Shown in pieces: positions 5,661 through 8,034 of a stretch of 8,034 nt of DNA; position 1 is the first letter of the stretch; every line of letters starts with the position of its first letter. The position numbers were made by a program, and so were the translations under genes. The stretch spans positions 1 to 8,034 of the forward strand of contig JAAYQH010000307.1 of the NCBI GenBank assembly GCA_012519365.1, read 5' to 3'. Under the pieces are notes generated by a model. It searched no databases, was not told where the DNA came from, and saw nothing but the letters and a program-made list of their open reading frames with translations. This DNA comes from Planctomycetota bacterium. GTDB lineage: Bacteria > Planctomycetota > Phycisphaerae > Sedimentisphaerales > Anaerohalosphaeraceae.

Positions 5661-8034
5661 CTACAGCGTTTGCCGTTTGACTTGGACCACCTCGAACGCC
5701 TCCAGCACATCATCAACCTTCACGTCGTCAAAGCCGGCGATCTTGATGCCGCATTCCAGCCCGGCACGCACCTCACGTACATCGTCTTTGAAGTGCTTGA
5801 GCGATTCAATCGTGCAATTGTCTTTGACGACGATATTGTCGCGAATCAATCGCAGCTTGGCGTTTTTGGGGACAACGCCGTTGGTCACATAGCAGCCTGC
5901 AATCGTGCCGATGCTGGAAACCTTGAAAATATTTCGCACGACTGCCCGGCCGAGTACTTTTTCCTCGGTTTCCGGCTCGAGCATGCCGATCATCGCCGCC
6001 TCGAGATCCTCCGTGATGCGATAAATTATGTTGTACAGTCGGATATCGACGCCTTTGCTCTCGGCCAATTGACGCACCCGATCTTCGGGAACCACATTAA
6101 ACCCAATGATAATCGCCCCGGATGCCTCGGCCAGCACCACATCGCCTTCGTTGATGCCCCCGACGCCGCTGTGGATAATCCGGACCCGCACCTCATCGGT
6201 ACTCAGGTCGGTCAGATATTTATGCAGCACATCTACCGACCCCTGCACGTCAGCCTTGACAATCAGGTTCAATTCTTTGATATGGCCCGCGGCAATATGA
6301 CTGAACAGATTGTCCAGCGTAATTTGCGAGCGTTGGGCCAGAGTCTGTTCACGGCTGAGCCGCTGCATCTCTTCGGCGGCCTGTTTGGCTTCATTGATAT
6401 CCTCAAGGCAATAAAACTTATCGCCTGCCTGGGGCACGCCATCCAGACCGGTAATCACCACCGGCATCGACGGCTCGGCGGTCTTGATGCTGCGCCCCCG
6501 ACTGTCGTTAATGCTGCGAACATGCCCATAGACACCGCCGGCCAGGATTACATCGCCCTTATCCAGATGCCCTTCTTTAATCAGCACCGTTGCAACCGGT
6601 CCTCGGGTGGAGGACATATGCGACTCCACCACCCATCCCATACCCGGAATGGTCGGATCGGCCGAAAAATTCAAATCCTCCGCGGTAAAGTCAATATATT
6701 CCAGCAGTTCCTCAATCCCCTGTCCCGTTGCGGCACTGGTGGGGATCACCTCGGTCGTGCCGCCCCATTCTCGCGGCGTCAGCTCATGCTCGGCAAGCTG
6801 TCCGTAAATGCGATTCACATCCACGCCCGGCAAATCAATCTTATTCAAGGCCACCAAAATGGGCACTTCAGCCGCTTTGGCGTGATGAATCGCCTCAATG
6901 GTCTGCGGCATCACCCCGTCGTCGGCGGCCACGACCAAAATGACAATATCGGTCATATGCGCCCCGCGCGCACGCATCGCCGTAAAGGCCTCGTGGCCGG
7001 GCGTATCCAAAAACGTGATCTTTTTGCCGTGAATCTCAATCTGATAAGCCCCGATATGCTGGGTAATGCCGCCCGCCTCACCGGCAGCAACATCGGTTTT
7101 TCGAATGCGATCCAGCAGGCTGGTCTTGCCGTGGTCCACATGCCCCAGCATCGTAACCACCGGCGGGCGTTTTTGCAGATGCGGACGCGGACGATGGGCA
7201 AATCGTTCTTCAATCTGCTCCAGCAAGGTCTGTTTCCGCTCAACCACCAGCTCAGTTCCGAACTCCAACGCGACCAACTCTGCCGCCTCGGTTGAAATCG
7301 TTTGGTTGGCAGTAGCCAGAATGCCCTGACTCATCAATAATTTGGTGATGATATCGCCGGTCTTGACCGCCAAGGCCGCCGAGAGGTCCTTAACGGTAAT
7401 CGGTTCGTGAACAACCGTCTTTTCGGGACGTTCCACCGTAAGGCCGGCATCGTCGGCGCTGCGCGCCTCGATCCGTCGAGACGGTTTAGCACGCTTGCTG
7501 GCGCCGCCGGCTGCCGCCAGACGCGCCTGGCGTTCTTCCAAATCGCGCAAGCGAACCCGCTTGAGGTCCGTGCCGCGGCTGCGGCGGACGCCTTCGTCGC
7601 CGGAATCTTTGCGACGCCCGTGCGTTTTGATTTTTCCGGCTTTTTTCCCTTTCCCCGGTACCGGGCCGGCGGGCACCGACGGCAATGGCGCGGCCGTTGT
7701 CGGCGATTTGGCGCGCGGCTTATGCCCGCCACGCCGTCCATCGGGGCGACGTCGTACATCTTCGTCCACCGATTCAACGCGAACAACGGTAGGACCGGAC
7801 AGTTTGGCCGGTTTGGGTTTCTCAAGCATAGGCCCGGCCGGTTTAATAACCTCCGGTTCCGGCTTCGGTTCCGGCTCAACGGCCGGTTCCGATTGTTCTT
7901 GCAGAGCAGGTTGCGATCCTGTCGGCATGGCCTCCTTTTCGGGTTCTGGTTCTTTCGCCGCTTCTGCCGGCTCTTGGGTCGACGGGAGAACGGTTTGGGT
8001 TTCCTGCTGTTCTGTTTCTTCCTGCGGCTGGACA
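5661..8034 (-). CDS. infB: Translation initiation factor IF-2, N-terminus outside window
   Basis: GTPase that recruits initiator fMet-tRNA to the 30S subunit and promotes subunit joining. The frame stays open to the right edge, so the start lies outside; 790 residues are visible. Positions below count from an in-frame Met at 7928. The first part is Pro/Glu/Gln-rich, then strongly basic (about 60-155), a flexible N-terminal extension. The IF2N domain is near 173-227. The G domain has G1 GHVDHGKT (262-269), the switch [10 protein letters not shown] (286-295), G3 DTPGH (308-312), G4 NKID (362-365) and G5 SAA (398-400). Domain II follows from about 428, domain III around 545-650, and the fMet-tRNA-binding C2 domain contains [12 protein letters not shown] (673-684) and ends near 755. 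All nucleotide-binding motifs are intact. The Met at 7928 follows AAGGAGG by only 2 nt and is probably internal. The gene heads the visible infB-rbfA block. Confidence 0.98.
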   Translation of the reverse strand, partial: VQPQEETEQQETQTVLPSTQEPAEAAKEPEPEKEAMPTGSQPALQEQSEPAVEPEPKPEPEVIKPAGPMLEKPKPAKLSGPTVVRVESVDEDVRRRPDGRRGGHKPRAKSPTTAAPLPSVPAGPVPGKGKKAGKIKTHGRRKDSGDEGVRRSRGTDLKRVRLRDLEERQARLAAAGGASKRAKPSRRIEARSADDAGLTVERPEKTVVHEPITVKDLSAALAVKTGDIITKLLMSQGILATANQTISTEAAELVALEFGTELVVERKQTLLEQIEERFAHRPRPHLQKRPPVVTMLGHVDHGKTSLLDRIRKTDVAAGEAGGITQHIGAYQIEIHGKKITFLDTPGHEAFTAMRARGAHMTDIVILVVAADDGVMPQTIEAIHHAKAAEVPILVALNKIDLPGVDVNRIYGQLAEHELTPREWGGTTEVIPTSAATGQGIEELLEYIDFTAEDLNFSADPTIPGMGWVVESHMSSTRGPVATVLIKEGHLDKGDVILAGGVYGHVRSINDSRGRSIKTAEPSMPVVITGLDGVPQAGDKFYCLEDINEAKQAAEEMQRLSREQTLAQRSQITLDNLFSHIAAGHIKELNLIVKADVQGSVDVLHKYLTDLSTDEVRVRIIHSGVGGINEGDVVLAEASGAIIIGFNVVPEDRVRQLAESKGVDIRLYNIIYRITEDLEAAMIGMLEPETEEKVLGRAVVRNIFKVSSIGTIAGCYVTNGVVPKNAKLRLIRDNIVVKDNCTIESLKHFKDDVREVRAGLECGIKIAGFDDVKVDDVLEAFEVVQVKRQTL

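Noticed and set aside
5616..7295. Plus-strand open frame of 559 codons opposite infB
   Set aside because: It lies wholly antisense to the infB 3' half and the infB stop region. It shows no recognisable domain, its composition is that of back-translated infB, and its long openness is a by-product of codon bias in the conserved gene.

Overview
The window reads as an ordinary chromosomal stretch of a mid-GC bacterium, most likely from the Planctomycetota/Phycisphaerae side of the tree. This placement is an inference from protein style (IF-2 with a long Pro/Glu and basic N-terminus, a DUF4416 protein, a divergent family-2 amidohydrolase, an Fe-S-free HhH-GPD protein next to rbfA) and from gene order; no rRNA or tRNA gene is present to test it. 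Apart from one gene, all coding is on the minus strand.

Layout from left to right: (1) 1-818, minus: the N-terminal 272 residues of a LeuT-type sodium:neurotransmitter symporter, cut by the window edge. (2) 939-1715, minus: a 258-residue amidohydrolase-fold protein in which two expected active-site residues appear to be replaced. (3) 1716-1952: a divergent intergenic region with back-to-back candidate sigma70 promoters and a leader with small hairpins. (4) 1953-2507, plus: a DUF4416 protein of unknown function. (5) A block reading right to left on the minus strand: infB (8034-5661, 5' end outside the window), rbfA (5535-5104), a HhH-GPD-fold protein with a lysine-rich tail (5085-4381), hisG (4308-3433, TTG start) and yebC (3311-2559).

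The right-hand block combines translation initiation (IF-2), 30S maturation (RbfA) and a ribosome/transcription-associated factor (YebC) with a probable DNA-repair-fold protein and the first enzyme of histidine biosynthesis. The short gaps (18 bp between rbfA and the HhH gene, 72 bp before hisG) suggest co-transcription. yebC sits 121 bp after hisG and has its own candidate promoter. The yebC and DUF4416 genes converge with a 51 bp gap and no clear terminator.

I found no tRNA, rRNA, CRISPR array, insertion sequence, phage gene, toxin-antitoxin pair or defence system. The parts most worth a second look are the amidohydrolase with altered catalytic positions, the cysteine-free, lysine-tailed HhH-GPD protein, and the possible structured leader of the DUF4416 gene. 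None amounts to a demonstrated new system.
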